From Campylobacterales bacterium (GTDB taxonomy: Bacteria; Campylobacterota; Campylobacteria; Campylobacterales; SZUA-545), in the NCBI GenBank assembly GCA_025800305.1, contig JAOXRY010000230.1, forward strand, positions 1-24,183: 24,183 nt of DNA, in the 5' to 3' direction. Both the position numbers and the translations under genes were made by a program. The notes beneath the pieces were generated by a model. It worked only from the letters and a program-made list of their open reading frames with translations. It was not told where the DNA came from and did no database searches. Below, piece by piece: positions 1-8,539 of this stretch. Every line of letters begins with the position of its first letter. The stretch's first letter is position 1.

Positions 1-1
1 T

Positions 2-901
2 GGAATCTTATTTATCAACGCTGAAAGTGAAGGGGAACTTCTAAGAATTGAAGAGATCGCAGGTGAGTTAAATGTTGAGGCTAGAATTAGTCTAAGAGTA
101 AACCCAAATATTGATCCAAAAACCCACCCATATATTTCAACAGGTCTTAACGAGAATAAATTTGGAATTGATATTGAAACAGCTAAGAGACTTTACATTC
201 ACTGTAAAAATTCAGAAAATTTAGATCCAGTAGGAATCCATTTTCACATTGGAAGTCAGCTTACAGATCTTGAACCAATTAAAGAAGCTAGTCAAATAGT
301 TGCAGATCTAGTAAGAAGCTTAGAAAAGATTGAAGTTGAAATCAAATTCTTTGATGTTGGTGGTGGTCTTGGTGTTGTTTATGAGGATGAAGAAACAATT
401 GATCCTTATGACTATGTACAAGCAATTATGGAGACAATTTCTGGTCTTGACGTAACAGTTATTTGTGAGCCTGGAAGATATTTAACTGCCAATGGTGGTG
501 AATTTGTAACAAAAGTTCTCTATGAAAAGATGACTGGTGATAAGAGATTTGTAATTGTTGATGGAGCTATGAATGATCTTCTTAGACCATCTCTTTACAA
601 TGCTTACCATGAGATTGAGGTTGTAGGAAAAGGTGAAGCTAGTAAAAAAAAGGCTGATATTGTTGGTCCTGTTTGTGAAAGTGGGGACTTTTTGGCAAAA
701 GATACACCTCTAGCAGATTGTGAACACGGTGATATTATTACTATCAAAAGTTCAGGTGCATATGGTTTTACAATGGCTAGTAACTACAATACAAGACCAA
801 AAGCAGCAGAGGTAGCTGTTGAAGATGGTGTTGATAGGCTTATTAGACAACGAGAGACTGTAGAGGATATCTGGAGATTGGAAGAGGAGTTTTTAAAATA
901 A
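2..901 (+). CDS. lysA: Diaminopimelate decarboxylase, 3' part (5' end outside window)
   Basis: This is the PLP enzyme that converts meso-diaminopimelate to L-lysine in the cytoplasm, the last step of the DAP pathway. The open frame runs from the window edge, leaving about 299 residues of a family usually near 400, so roughly 100 N-terminal residues with the PLP-binding lysine lie upstream. Visible family motifs, in order, are RVNPNIDPKTHPYISTG, GIHFHIGSQ, the glycine-rich phosphate-binding FFDVGGGLG, CEPGRYL, VDGAMNDLLRPSLY and the catalytic-cysteine motif PVCESGD near the C-terminus. The internal ATG at 428 lies in the middle of the barrel domain and is not the start. The stop TAA overlaps the pheA ATG by one base (TAATG), which suggests translational coupling. 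Identification is firm. Confidence 0.96.
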   Translation, partial: GILFINAESEGELLRIEEIAGELNVEARISLRVNPNIDPKTHPYISTGLNENKFGIDIETAKRLYIHCKNSENLDPVGIHFHIGSQLTDLEPIKEASQIVADLVRSLEKIEVEIKFFDVGGGLGVVYEDEETIDPYDYVQAIMETISGLDVTVICEPGRYLTANGGEFVTKVLYEKMTGDKRFVIVDGAMNDLLRPSLYNAYHEIEVVGKGEASKKKADIVGPVCESGDFLAKDTPLADCEHGDIITIKSSGAYGFTMASNYNTRPKAAEVAVEDGVDRLIRQRETVEDIWRLEEEFLK

Positions 902-1968
902 TGGCTTCTTTAGATGAACTAAGAAATCAAATTGATAACTGTGATAGTAAGATTATAGATCTATTAAATCAAAGAATGAGCCATGTTCATCAAGTTGGCG
1001 TTCTTAAAAATGCTACAGGTGGTTCAATCTACAGACCAGAGAGAGAAAAGTCAATTATTAATAGACTGAAAAAGAAAAATGATGGCTTGTTAAATGACAA
1101 TGCTATAGAAGCTATTTTTTTAGAGATCTTTGCTGTTTCTAGAAATTTAGAAAGATCTGAAAAAGTTGCATATCTAGGACCTGAAGGAACGTATACCCAT
1201 CAAGCAGCAGAAAGTAGATTTGGTGCTATGAGTGAGTATCTCTCTATGAGTTCAATTAGAGCTGTTTTTGATTCTATTGAAAACAAAATGGCAAAGTATG
1301 GTGTTGTGCCAATTGAAAATAATATTGATGGTGTTGTTGGAGAGACATTAGACTTGCTTGGAAATACAGATGTAAAAATTGTTGCAGAACTTACAATTGG
1401 TATCCACCACTCTTTTGCTTCTAAAACACCAGATCTTAAAGATATTAAAAAGATCTACTCAAAAGATAAAGCTTTTGGTCAGTGTAGAAGTTTTTTAAGT
1501 GAATACTCACTGGAAGATGCAGAGCACATTCCAATAGAATCAACAGCAAAAGCTGCAAAGATAGCTTCAGAAGAGCCAAACAGTGCTGCAATTTGTTCTC
1601 ATATTGCTACAAAACTTTATGATGTACCTGTTCTATTTGAAAACATAGAAGATAATCATAATAATCAGACAAGATTTATTGTCATAAGTGATTATGAAAA
1701 TGTGCAAAGTGGTTGTGATAAAACAACTATTCTAGCAAAAACTCCAGATGAAGCAGGTGCGTTGGCAAGATTTTTAACAGACTTTCATGAGTCAGGAATT
1801 AACTTAACTAAAATCGAATCAAGACCAAATAAGGGAAATAATGATTTTGCCTCTTGGTTTTATATTGATTTTGAAGGTCACTTTAAAGATACCAATGTAG
1901 CAGAAGTGATGAATAAACATAGTGAACATATCAAGTGGCTTGGTAGTTACGCAAAAAACTCAAATTAG
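901..1968 (+). CDS. pheA: Bifunctional chorismate mutase / prephenate dehydratase
   Basis: Converts chorismate to prephenate and then to phenylpyruvate, committing carbon to phenylalanine. At 355 residues it matches the fused P-protein. Residues about 1-85 form an AroQ chorismate mutase helix bundle (start MASLDELRNQIDNCDSKI, with YRPEREKSI). Prephenate dehydratase starts near residue 88 (VAYLGPEGTYTHQAAE) and carries the N-Q-T-R-F catalytic motif around residue 251. A C-terminal ACT domain starts near residue 270 (TPDEAGALARF) and contains the ESRP motif that binds feedback phenylalanine, so allosteric inhibition is expected. The ATG overlaps the lysA stop by one base, and hisC follows 8 bases downstream. 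Confidence 0.97.
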   Translation: MASLDELRNQIDNCDSKIIDLLNQRMSHVHQVGVLKNATGGSIYRPEREKSIINRLKKKNDGLLNDNAIEAIFLEIFAVSRNLERSEKVAYLGPEGTYTHQAAESRFGAMSEYLSMSSIRAVFDSIENKMAKYGVVPIENNIDGVVGETLDLLGNTDVKIVAELTIGIHHSFASKTPDLKDIKKIYSKDKAFGQCRSFLSEYSLEDAEHIPIESTAKAAKIASEEPNSAAICSHIATKLYDVPVLFENIEDNHNNQTRFIVISDYENVQSGCDKTTILAKTPDEAGALARFLTDFHESGINLTKIESRPNKGNNDFASWFYIDFEGHFKDTNVAEVMNKHSEHIKWLGSYAKNSN

Positions 1969-1976
1969 GAAGAAAA

Positions 1977-3077
1977 ATGAAATTTAAAGATACTTTAAAA
2001 GATATTAAAACTTATTCAGCAGGAAAACCAATCGAACTAGTTGTTCGTGATTATGGTGTTGCTCCTGAAAATATTATTAAATTAGCTTCCAATGAAAATC
2101 CTCATGGTTGTAGCCCAAAAGTAAGAGAAAAGATCTCTCAAATTGTTGGAAATATGTATAGATATCCAGATGATAGCTTCTTTGAATTAAAAGAGAAGTT
2201 ATCTACAAAATTTGGTGTAAAAGATACAAATATAATTATTGGTGCAGGAAGTGATCAGACTTTTGAATTTATCTCAAGAGCGTTACTAGAAGAGGGGGAT
2301 AAAGTTTTAGTAAACAGAATCTCTTTTGCAATGTATGATATTTATGCGAAGCAAGAGGGTGCTGTTATGATTAAAACAGACACAATTGAGCATGATTTAG
2401 ATCAGTTTAAAACTCTATACCAAGAACACAAACCAAAATTAGTGTATATCTGTACTCCAAGTAATCCAGCAGGTGATGCCTTAGATAAAGTCGATGTATA
2501 CGACTTTCTTAAAACTGTAGATCCAGAGACTATGGTTGTTGTTGATGGTGCATATATGGAGTATGCTTCTTTTAAGGAAGCGAAAAAGCTTATTGAACCA
2601 AAGGATCTAATTGATACTTTTCCAAACTGTATATACACAGGGACATTTTCAAAAGCTTATGGTCTTGGTGGAATGAGAACAGGGTATGCCATTGCCAGTG
2701 AAGAGTTTATAAATTCTCTTCTTAAAATGAGACCTCCGTTTAATATTACAACTCTCTCTTTGGCTGCTGCTGTTGAAGCTTGTAATGATGAAGAGTTTGT
2801 AACTTTTGCTATTGATGACTGCTTTAAAGAGATGAAACGATACGAAGATTTTGCAAAAGAGAATAACTTTGATTATATTGATAGTTATACAAACTTCATC
2901 ACATTAATGTTAAACGACTCTATGAACTCCAGTGAGATCTCAGAAGCACTTCTTAAAAAAGGTGTAATTGTTAGAGATCTGGGAAGCTATTCGATGAATG
3001 CTATTCGTGTGACAATTGGTACGACAGCTGAAAATGATAGATTTTTTAAAATTTTTAAAGAGGTTCTAGGTAATTAA
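1977..3077 (+). CDS. hisC: Histidinol-phosphate aminotransferase
   Basis: This is a fold-type I PLP aminotransferase for histidine synthesis (imidazole-acetol phosphate to histidinol phosphate). The 366-residue length is normal. Seen in order are the substrate-site SNENPHG (about 38-44), the PLP-phosphate loop GAGSDQTFEF (about 89-98), TPSNPAGD (160-167), the PLP-contacting VVDGAYMEY (188-196) and the Schiff-base lysine in TFSKAYGLGGMRTGYA (K226). An AGGA-type ribosome site lies just before the ATG. Its stop TAA shares one base with the fliF ATG. Enzymes of this family can also act on aromatic amino acids; its place next to pheA makes a second role in phenylalanine/tyrosine transamination plausible, but that is inference. 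Confidence 0.95.
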   Translation: MKFKDTLKDIKTYSAGKPIELVVRDYGVAPENIIKLASNENPHGCSPKVREKISQIVGNMYRYPDDSFFELKEKLSTKFGVKDTNIIIGAGSDQTFEFISRALLEEGDKVLVNRISFAMYDIYAKQEGAVMIKTDTIEHDLDQFKTLYQEHKPKLVYICTPSNPAGDALDKVDVYDFLKTVDPETMVVVDGAYMEYASFKEAKKLIEPKDLIDTFPNCIYTGTFSKAYGLGGMRTGYAIASEEFINSLLKMRPPFNITTLSLAAAVEACNDEEFVTFAIDDCFKEMKRYEDFAKENNFDYIDSYTNFITLMLNDSMNSSEISEALLKKGVIVRDLGSYSMNAIRVTIGTTAENDRFFKIFKEVLGN

Positions 3078-4783
3078 TGGATATTAAAGCTCTAGTTGAA
3101 CAGGTTGTTCTTCTTTACAGAAAATTAAATAAGCCTCAGCAGTACGTTGTTGTTGGTACTGGTATTGCTGTTATTGCAATCATATCTTTTTTGATTGTTT
3201 TTAGTGCACCTAAAACTAAAGATGATGGTTTTAGACCGCTTTATGAAAACTTAAGTCAAAAAGATGCTGGGCTTATTGTTCAACAGCTTGAAAAAGATCA
3301 AATAGAATATAAAATTCCAACAGATGGAACTATTGAAGTTAAAAAAGAATTAGCTACTAAGCTTCGTATGGATATGGCTAATCTTGGACTTCCTAAAGAG
3401 TCTAAAGTAGGATTTGAACTTTTTGATAAACAAGAGTTTGGTGCAACTGACTTTGACCAACAAGTAAAGTTTGTCCGTGCAAAAGAGGGAGATATTGCAA
3501 GAACTATTGAGCAACTTGATCCAGTTGATAGAGCAAAAGTAAGTATCGCAATTCCTAAAAAAACAGTTTTTGTTGCAAAGCAATCTAAGCCTACAGCTTC
3601 AGTTGTTCTTAAAATGAGAGATGGACAGCAACTTTCAAGAAAGCAAGTTTCAGGGATTAAACACCTTGTCGCTGGATCTGTTGCTGAACTTAGTCTAGAA
3701 AATGTAAAAATTGTTGATGAGGATGGTATTCCTCTTGGAGAGGAAGACGCAGCAACTACAGCAGGGGAAGTTGCAAAAAATCAGCTGAGATATAAAAGAA
3801 ACTACGAAAAAATCTACGAGAAAAAAGTAGTTGCAATGCTAGGAAAGTTCCTTGGTGGTGATGACAAAGTTGTTGCCAAAGTAACTATCGAATTTGACTT
3901 TGCAATGAAAGATAGTGTTGAAGAGTATTATGACCCTAACAATGTTCCAAGATCTGAACAATCACTGGAGGAAAAAAGAGAAGGTTTTAAACCAAAAGAG
4001 ATAGGTGGAGTTCCTGGAGCTGTTAGTAATATTGGTCCTGTTCAAGGTCTTGAAGATAATAATATGAGGGAAAAATACTCTAAAGCTACTTCAACAATTA
4101 ACTATGAAGTTTCTAAAAGAGTATCCAATGTAAAAGGGGAGTTTGCAACTATCAAAAGAGTAACTGCCGCAGTTGTTGTTGATGGAAAGTATAAACCTAA
4201 AAAAGACAAAGATGGAAATCTTATTCCTGAAGAATTTATCTATATTCCTTTAAGTGATGATGAACTTACTAGAATTGAGGCATTGGTAAAACAGACAATA
4301 GGTTATGACCCATCTAGAAGTGATGATGTAGCTGTTAGTAACTTTGAGTTTAGAATCCAACCAGGAGACGATGATAAAAATAAAACCTTAAAGTTTATTG
4401 CAGAAATAGAAGGAGCAATGGGACCATTTTTCCCAATTGTTAAATATACTTTTATTGCGTTGATTCTATTTTTCTTCTATAAAAAAGTCATTGTTCCTTT
4501 TGCTGAGAGAATGATGGATGTACCAACAGAAGAAGAGGAGTTACCTGAAACTACAATTGAATTTGATGATGAAGATATTGAAGATGATGCTGATAAGGTA
4601 AGTGAGCTTAGAAAACGTGTTGAAAACCAGCTTGGATTTGGTGATGGTTTAGATGAAGAACAGCTCAAGTACGATATTCTGTTGGAAAAAATGAGAGAAC
4701 TAACAGAAGAGAAAACAGAAGAAGTAGCCCAGCTACTAATTAGCCTTGTTGAGGATGAGATCTCAACAAGTAATAATATGTAA
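3077..4783 (+). CDS. fliF: Flagellar MS-ring protein FliF
   Basis: Inner-membrane scaffold of the flagellar basal body. It forms the MS ring around the export gate and holds the FliG rotor ring. The protein has 568 residues, which is usual for the family. A first transmembrane helix spans about 22-43. A periplasmic ring-building region follows, including FRPLYENLSQKDAGLIVQQL near the N-terminus and the family sequence GVPGAVSNIGP near 315. A second transmembrane helix is at about 452-472. The cytoplasmic tail is very acidic and ends in an amphipathic segment (about 535-560) expected to bind FliG. It starts on the hisC stop (TAATG), with fliG 11 bases downstream. Confidence 0.97.
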   Translation: MDIKALVEQVVLLYRKLNKPQQYVVVGTGIAVIAIISFLIVFSAPKTKDDGFRPLYENLSQKDAGLIVQQLEKDQIEYKIPTDGTIEVKKELATKLRMDMANLGLPKESKVGFELFDKQEFGATDFDQQVKFVRAKEGDIARTIEQLDPVDRAKVSIAIPKKTVFVAKQSKPTASVVLKMRDGQQLSRKQVSGIKHLVAGSVAELSLENVKIVDEDGIPLGEEDAATTAGEVAKNQLRYKRNYEKIYEKKVVAMLGKFLGGDDKVVAKVTIEFDFAMKDSVEEYYDPNNVPRSEQSLEEKREGFKPKEIGGVPGAVSNIGPVQGLEDNNMREKYSKATSTINYEVSKRVSNVKGEFATIKRVTAAVVVDGKYKPKKDKDGNLIPEEFIYIPLSDDELTRIEALVKQTIGYDPSRSDDVAVSNFEFRIQPGDDDKNKTLKFIAEIEGAMGPFFPIVKYTFIALILFFFYKKVIVPFAERMMDVPTEEEELPETTIEFDDEDIEDDADKVSELRKRVENQLGFGDGLDEEQLKYDILLEKMRELTEEKTEEVAQLLISLVEDEISTSNNM

Positions 4784-4794
4784 GGATATTTGTA

Positions 4795-5820
4795 ATGCAA
4801 TTACCTCCACATTTACAAACCCAGTTTGATGATATGAGTATGGCAGAGAAAGTTGCCGTGCTTTTAATGCAACTTGGCGAGGATATTACAGCACTTGTCT
4901 TTGGTCACATGGATGTTAATATTATTACTGAGATCTCAAAATATATTGCTATGGCAAAGGGTATGGATAAACAGTTAGCCTTTGCTGTTCTTGAAGAGTT
5001 CTATGCGATTTTCCAATCAAACCAGTACATCACTACTGGTGGTATGGATTACGCAAAAGAGATCCTTGTAAAAGCACTTGGACCAGAAGAGGCGAAGAAA
5101 GTTCTTGATAAATTATCAAAAACAATGCAACAAGGTCAAAACTTTTCTTATTTAGAGAAGATTAAACCACAGCAATTATCAGACTTTATTATTAACGAGC
5201 ACCCTCAAACGGTTGCTCTTATTTTAGCTCACATGGATGCTACACCTGCTGCTGATACATTGACTCTTTTCCCTGATGATTTAAGAGGGGAAGTTGCTAT
5301 GAGAATGGCAAATCTTGGTGATATTTCGCCATCAATTATTAAGAGGGTTTCAACTGTACTAGAAGGTAAGCTAGAAGCCCTTACTAGCTATAAAGTTGAG
5401 GTTGGTGGACCACGTTCTGTTGCTGATATCTTCAATAGACTGGGATCTAAAGCTTCAAAATCTACTTTAGCGTATATCGAACAAGTTGACGAGAAGTTGG
5501 CAAGTGATATTAAAGAGATGATGTTTACTTATGAAGATGTTATCAAGCTTGATAATAATGCAATTAGAGAGTTACTAAAATCTGCAGATAAAAAAGATCT
5601 ATTGATGTCACTTAAAACAGCATCAGATCCACTGAAAGATAAGATCTTTTCTAATATGTCACAAAGAGCCGCAGCTACTTTACAAGAGGAGTTAGAGTTC
5701 TTAGGTGCAGTGAAAGTCCGTGAAGTTGAAGCAGCCCAGAGAAAAATTGTTGAACTTATTCAACAACTTGCTGAAGCTGGTACTATTGAGATGGGATCTG
5801 AGGATGAGGTTATTGAGTAA
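4795..5820 (+). CDS. fliG: Flagellar motor switch protein FliG
   Basis: C-ring protein that couples stator torque to rotation and participates in direction switching when CheY-P binds the FliM side of the ring. The 341-residue length is typical. The N-terminal domain binds FliF. The middle-domain EHPQ motif is at residues 135-138 (followed by TVALILAHM). The C-terminal armadillo-like torque domain begins near residue 230, with charged residues in the torque helix (SDPLKDKIFSNMSQRAA). An AAGGA-like ribosome site precedes the ATG. The TAA overlaps the fliH ATG by one base. Confidence 0.97.
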   Translation: MQLPPHLQTQFDDMSMAEKVAVLLMQLGEDITALVFGHMDVNIITEISKYIAMAKGMDKQLAFAVLEEFYAIFQSNQYITTGGMDYAKEILVKALGPEEAKKVLDKLSKTMQQGQNFSYLEKIKPQQLSDFIINEHPQTVALILAHMDATPAADTLTLFPDDLRGEVAMRMANLGDISPSIIKRVSTVLEGKLEALTSYKVEVGGPRSVADIFNRLGSKASKSTLAYIEQVDEKLASDIKEMMFTYEDVIKLDNNAIRELLKSADKKDLLMSLKTASDPLKDKIFSNMSQRAAATLQEELEFLGAVKVREVEAAQRKIVELIQQLAEAGTIEMGSEDEVIE

Positions 5821-6722
5821 TGGCTGATTTAATTATCACTCCAGAAAGAGTTGCTAATCACAATGTTGTTAAATATAGTTTTAAAAAAGTTGATTCCAAT
5901 GGTTATGTAGAAGGAGAGGAACAAGTCCAAGTCGTACCTCAAAATGAGGCGGTATCTACAGAACCAGCTTCTGAACAGCCTCAACAGCCACCAACAGTAG
6001 AAGCAGTTCCACAACCTACTCCTTCTCAGCCTGTTCCTGAAACTGTTGTAGAAACTCCAGTTAGTGAAGAACCTATTCCTTTTGTACCACCACAAGCACC
6101 GGCTCCTGAACAGCCAAATGGTGGTGCTGATGCTTCTGAACTTTATAAGAAAATTGACGAGATGTCTTCCAGTGTTATCAAAATGGAGATGAGGTTAGAA
6201 AAGCAACAAGAAGAGTTCAATGAGAAGATTGAAGAAGAGAGAGAAAGATCTCTTGCTGAAGGTATGGAAAAAGGAAGAGCAGAAGCAGAGCAACTCCTTG
6301 AAGGTGAACTGAAAAATAGACTAGAACAGTTGGCACAATCTGTTGTAAAAGTTGAAAGTGCAGCAAAAAACTATGATGAGATCTTAAGTAATATAGAAAA
6401 AGAGCTAACAACTGTCGCACTGGATATTGCGAAAGAGGTAATAGAAAAAGAAGTTGAAGAAAACTCTTCAGAAATTGCTGTTAATTTAGCAGGAAACTTA
6501 TTGGAAGATATAAAAGAAGCAAGTGAAATTACAATTAGGGTAAATCCATCTGATAGTGACGCAGTTAAGCAACACTTGATGGCAAACCCTAAAGTAAAAA
6601 TAGAAACAGATTCTGCTATCAGTCTTGGTGGTGTAATTATCATGAGTAATGTAGGTAACATTAATGGTGATATTCACAAAAGATATGAGCAGGTTAGAAA
6701 AAATACACTAGATAGCGAGTAA
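5820..6722 (+). CDS. fliH: Flagellar export ATPase regulator FliH
   Basis: Cytosolic stator/regulator of the flagellar type III export ATPase FliI, linking it to the C-ring. It has 300 residues. Residues about 40-100 form a low-complexity Pro/Glu/Gln/Val linker. Residues about 108-170 are a charged coiled coil (KIDEMSSSVIKMEMRLEKQQ onward) in which a glutamate-rich helix carries EGMEKGRAEAEQ. The C-terminal domain (about 185-300) has the FliH/YscL-like ending, with SLGGVIIMSNVGNINGDIHK. Identification rests on the domain order and on its place right after fliG; primary sequence is poorly conserved in this family. dxs follows 3 bases downstream. Confidence 0.93.
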   Translation: MADLIITPERVANHNVVKYSFKKVDSNGYVEGEEQVQVVPQNEAVSTEPASEQPQQPPTVEAVPQPTPSQPVPETVVETPVSEEPIPFVPPQAPAPEQPNGGADASELYKKIDEMSSSVIKMEMRLEKQQEEFNEKIEEERERSLAEGMEKGRAEAEQLLEGELKNRLEQLAQSVVKVESAAKNYDEILSNIEKELTTVALDIAKEVIEKEVEENSSEIAVNLAGNLLEDIKEASEITIRVNPSDSDAVKQHLMANPKVKIETDSAISLGGVIIMSNVGNINGDIHKRYEQVRKNTLDSE

Positions 6723-6725
6723 TGG

Positions 6726-8537
6726 ATGGATATTAAAGGTTATTCTACTAAAGAATTAAAAGATTTATCAGAAAAGATCAGAGATAGAATTTTAGAAGTT
6801 GTAAGTAAAAATGGTGGACACCTTTCCAGTTCACTTGGGGCAACTGACATTATTCTAGCCATGCACAAAGCATTTGATGTAAATAAAGATCCTTTTATTT
6901 ATGACGTTTCCCACCAAGCTTATGCCCATAAACTTATTAACAACAGATGGGATAGTTTTGAAACATTGAGATCTTTTGAAGGGCTAAGTGGATTTACAAA
7001 ACCAAAAGAGTCTGAAAAGGATTACTTTATCGCAGGACACAGCTCCACTTCAATCTCTGTTGCTGTTGGTGCAGCTAAGGCTATTGCTTTAAAAGGTGAG
7101 GATAGAGTTCCTGTTGCTTTAATTGGTGATGGTTCTATGTCTAGTGGTATGGTGTATGAAGCTATGAATGAATTAGGACATTTGAAGCTTCCTGTAGTTA
7201 TTATTATTAATGACAATGAGATGTCAATAGCAAAGCCTATAGGAGCTATCTCAAATTATCTTTCGAAGCATATGGCAGGAAGGTTTTATCAAAAGTTAAA
7301 ACACACGGTAGATGACTTACTAGATGGTCATGATTCTATGAAATATCTAGCAAAAAGATTTGAAGAGTCTTTAAAACTCATTACTCCAGGAATGCTTTTT
7401 GAGGAGCTAGGACTTGATTATATTGGACCTATAAATGGTCATAATATTAAAGAGATGGTTGAGGTTTTTGAAACAGCTAAAAAGCTGGGAAAACCTGTCG
7501 TTGTTCATGCTCAAACAACAAAAGGTAAAGGTTATAAAATTGCTGAGGGGCTTCATGAACATTGGCATGGTGTTGGACCTTTTGATGTTGATACTGGAGA
7601 ATCTAAAAAAAGTAGTGGAAGTAAAAGTGCAACAGCTATTTTTAGCGATGCTTTATTAGATCTAGCTAAAAAAGATGAAAAAGTTGTAGGAATTACCGCG
7701 GCAATGCCAAGTGGTACAGGGCTTTCTTCTCTAATGGATGAAATGCCTGATAGATTTTGGGATGTGGCAATTGCTGAACAACATGCTGTAACATCAGCGG
7801 CGGCTTTGGCAAAAGAGGGACTAAAACCTTTTGTTGCAATATACTCTACATTTTTACAAAGAGGCTTTGACCAAATTATTCACGATGTTGCTATCGATAA
7901 TCTTCCTGTTATTTTTGCTATTGATAGAGGTGGAATTGTTGGGGAAGATGGAGAGACTCACCAAGGAACCTTTGATATAAGCTACTTAAGATTAATTCCA
8001 AACATGGTGATTTTTGCCCCAAGAGATGAAGCTACATTGATTGATGCTGTTTCTTTTGCAGCTAACTTAAATAAGCCCTGTGCTTTCAGGTATCCAAGAG
8101 GTGCCTTTGTTCCTCACAAGGAAGTAAAAAGTAGTGGATTCCAACTGGGGAAAGCAGAGTTACTAAAAGAAGAGGACAGTGAAATTCTTCTTGTAGGATA
8201 TGGTAATGGAGCTTCAAAAGCATTAAAAGTTGCAGAAGAGTTGGAAAAGAATGATAAAAAAGTGTCAGTTTTAGATCTAAGATTTGTTAAGCCAATTGAT
8301 AAACAGTCGATACTATCTTTAGCTAAGAAGAAAACCAAATGGTATATAATTAGTGATAGCGTAGGTATCGGCGGGGTTAAGTCTGGTATTTTAGAGGTGT
8401 TATCAGAAGAAGGAATTAGTGTTGAGATTCATTCTTTTGAACTTCCTGATGAATTTTTAGTTCATGGAAATACATCTTTGATAGAAGATAGCCTTGGAAT
8501 TTCTACAGAAAAGATTGTTAATAAAATATTGGAATAA
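6726..8537 (+). CDS. dxs: 1-deoxy-D-xylulose-5-phosphate synthase
   Basis: Thiamine-diphosphate enzyme that condenses pyruvate and glyceraldehyde-3-phosphate, the entry step of the MEP isoprenoid pathway. The protein has 603 residues, close to the usual 600-640. Seen are HLSSSLGATD (about 32-41), the active-site SHQAYAHKL (62-70), GHSSTSISVAVGAA, and the ThDP/Mg motif GDGSMSSGMVYEAMNELG continuing to INDNEMSIAKPIGA. In the second half are AIAEQHAV (catalytic glutamate near 350), RGFDQIIHDVA and DRGGIVGEDGETHQG. An ATG at 6722 overlapping the fliH stop is out of frame and hits a stop at once, so 6726 is the start. Its presence after fliH is the conserved order in this lineage and probably not a functional link to flagella. 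Confidence 0.96.
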   Translation: MDIKGYSTKELKDLSEKIRDRILEVVSKNGGHLSSSLGATDIILAMHKAFDVNKDPFIYDVSHQAYAHKLINNRWDSFETLRSFEGLSGFTKPKESEKDYFIAGHSSTSISVAVGAAKAIALKGEDRVPVALIGDGSMSSGMVYEAMNELGHLKLPVVIIINDNEMSIAKPIGAISNYLSKHMAGRFYQKLKHTVDDLLDGHDSMKYLAKRFEESLKLITPGMLFEELGLDYIGPINGHNIKEMVEVFETAKKLGKPVVVHAQTTKGKGYKIAEGLHEHWHGVGPFDVDTGESKKSSGSKSATAIFSDALLDLAKKDEKVVGITAAMPSGTGLSSLMDEMPDRFWDVAIAEQHAVTSAAALAKEGLKPFVAIYSTFLQRGFDQIIHDVAIDNLPVIFAIDRGGIVGEDGETHQGTFDISYLRLIPNMVIFAPRDEATLIDAVSFAANLNKPCAFRYPRGAFVPHKEVKSSGFQLGKAELLKEEDSEILLVGYGNGASKALKVAEELEKNDKKVSVLDLRFVKPIDKQSILSLAKKKTKWYIISDSVGIGGVKSGILEVLSEEGISVEIHSFELPDEFLVHGNTSLIEDSLGISTEKIVNKILE

Positions 8538-8539
8538 AC

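Noticed and set aside
428..901. Short 157-residue gene starting at ATG 428
   Set aside because: The frame is open to the window edge with lysA motifs upstream; it is the 3' part of lysA.
4477..4800. Minus-strand open frame opposite the fliF tail, rich in Ser
   Set aside because: Mirror of the acidic fliF codons; low-complexity product, no ribosome site, and fully inside a real gene. Other antisense frames were dropped for the same reason.
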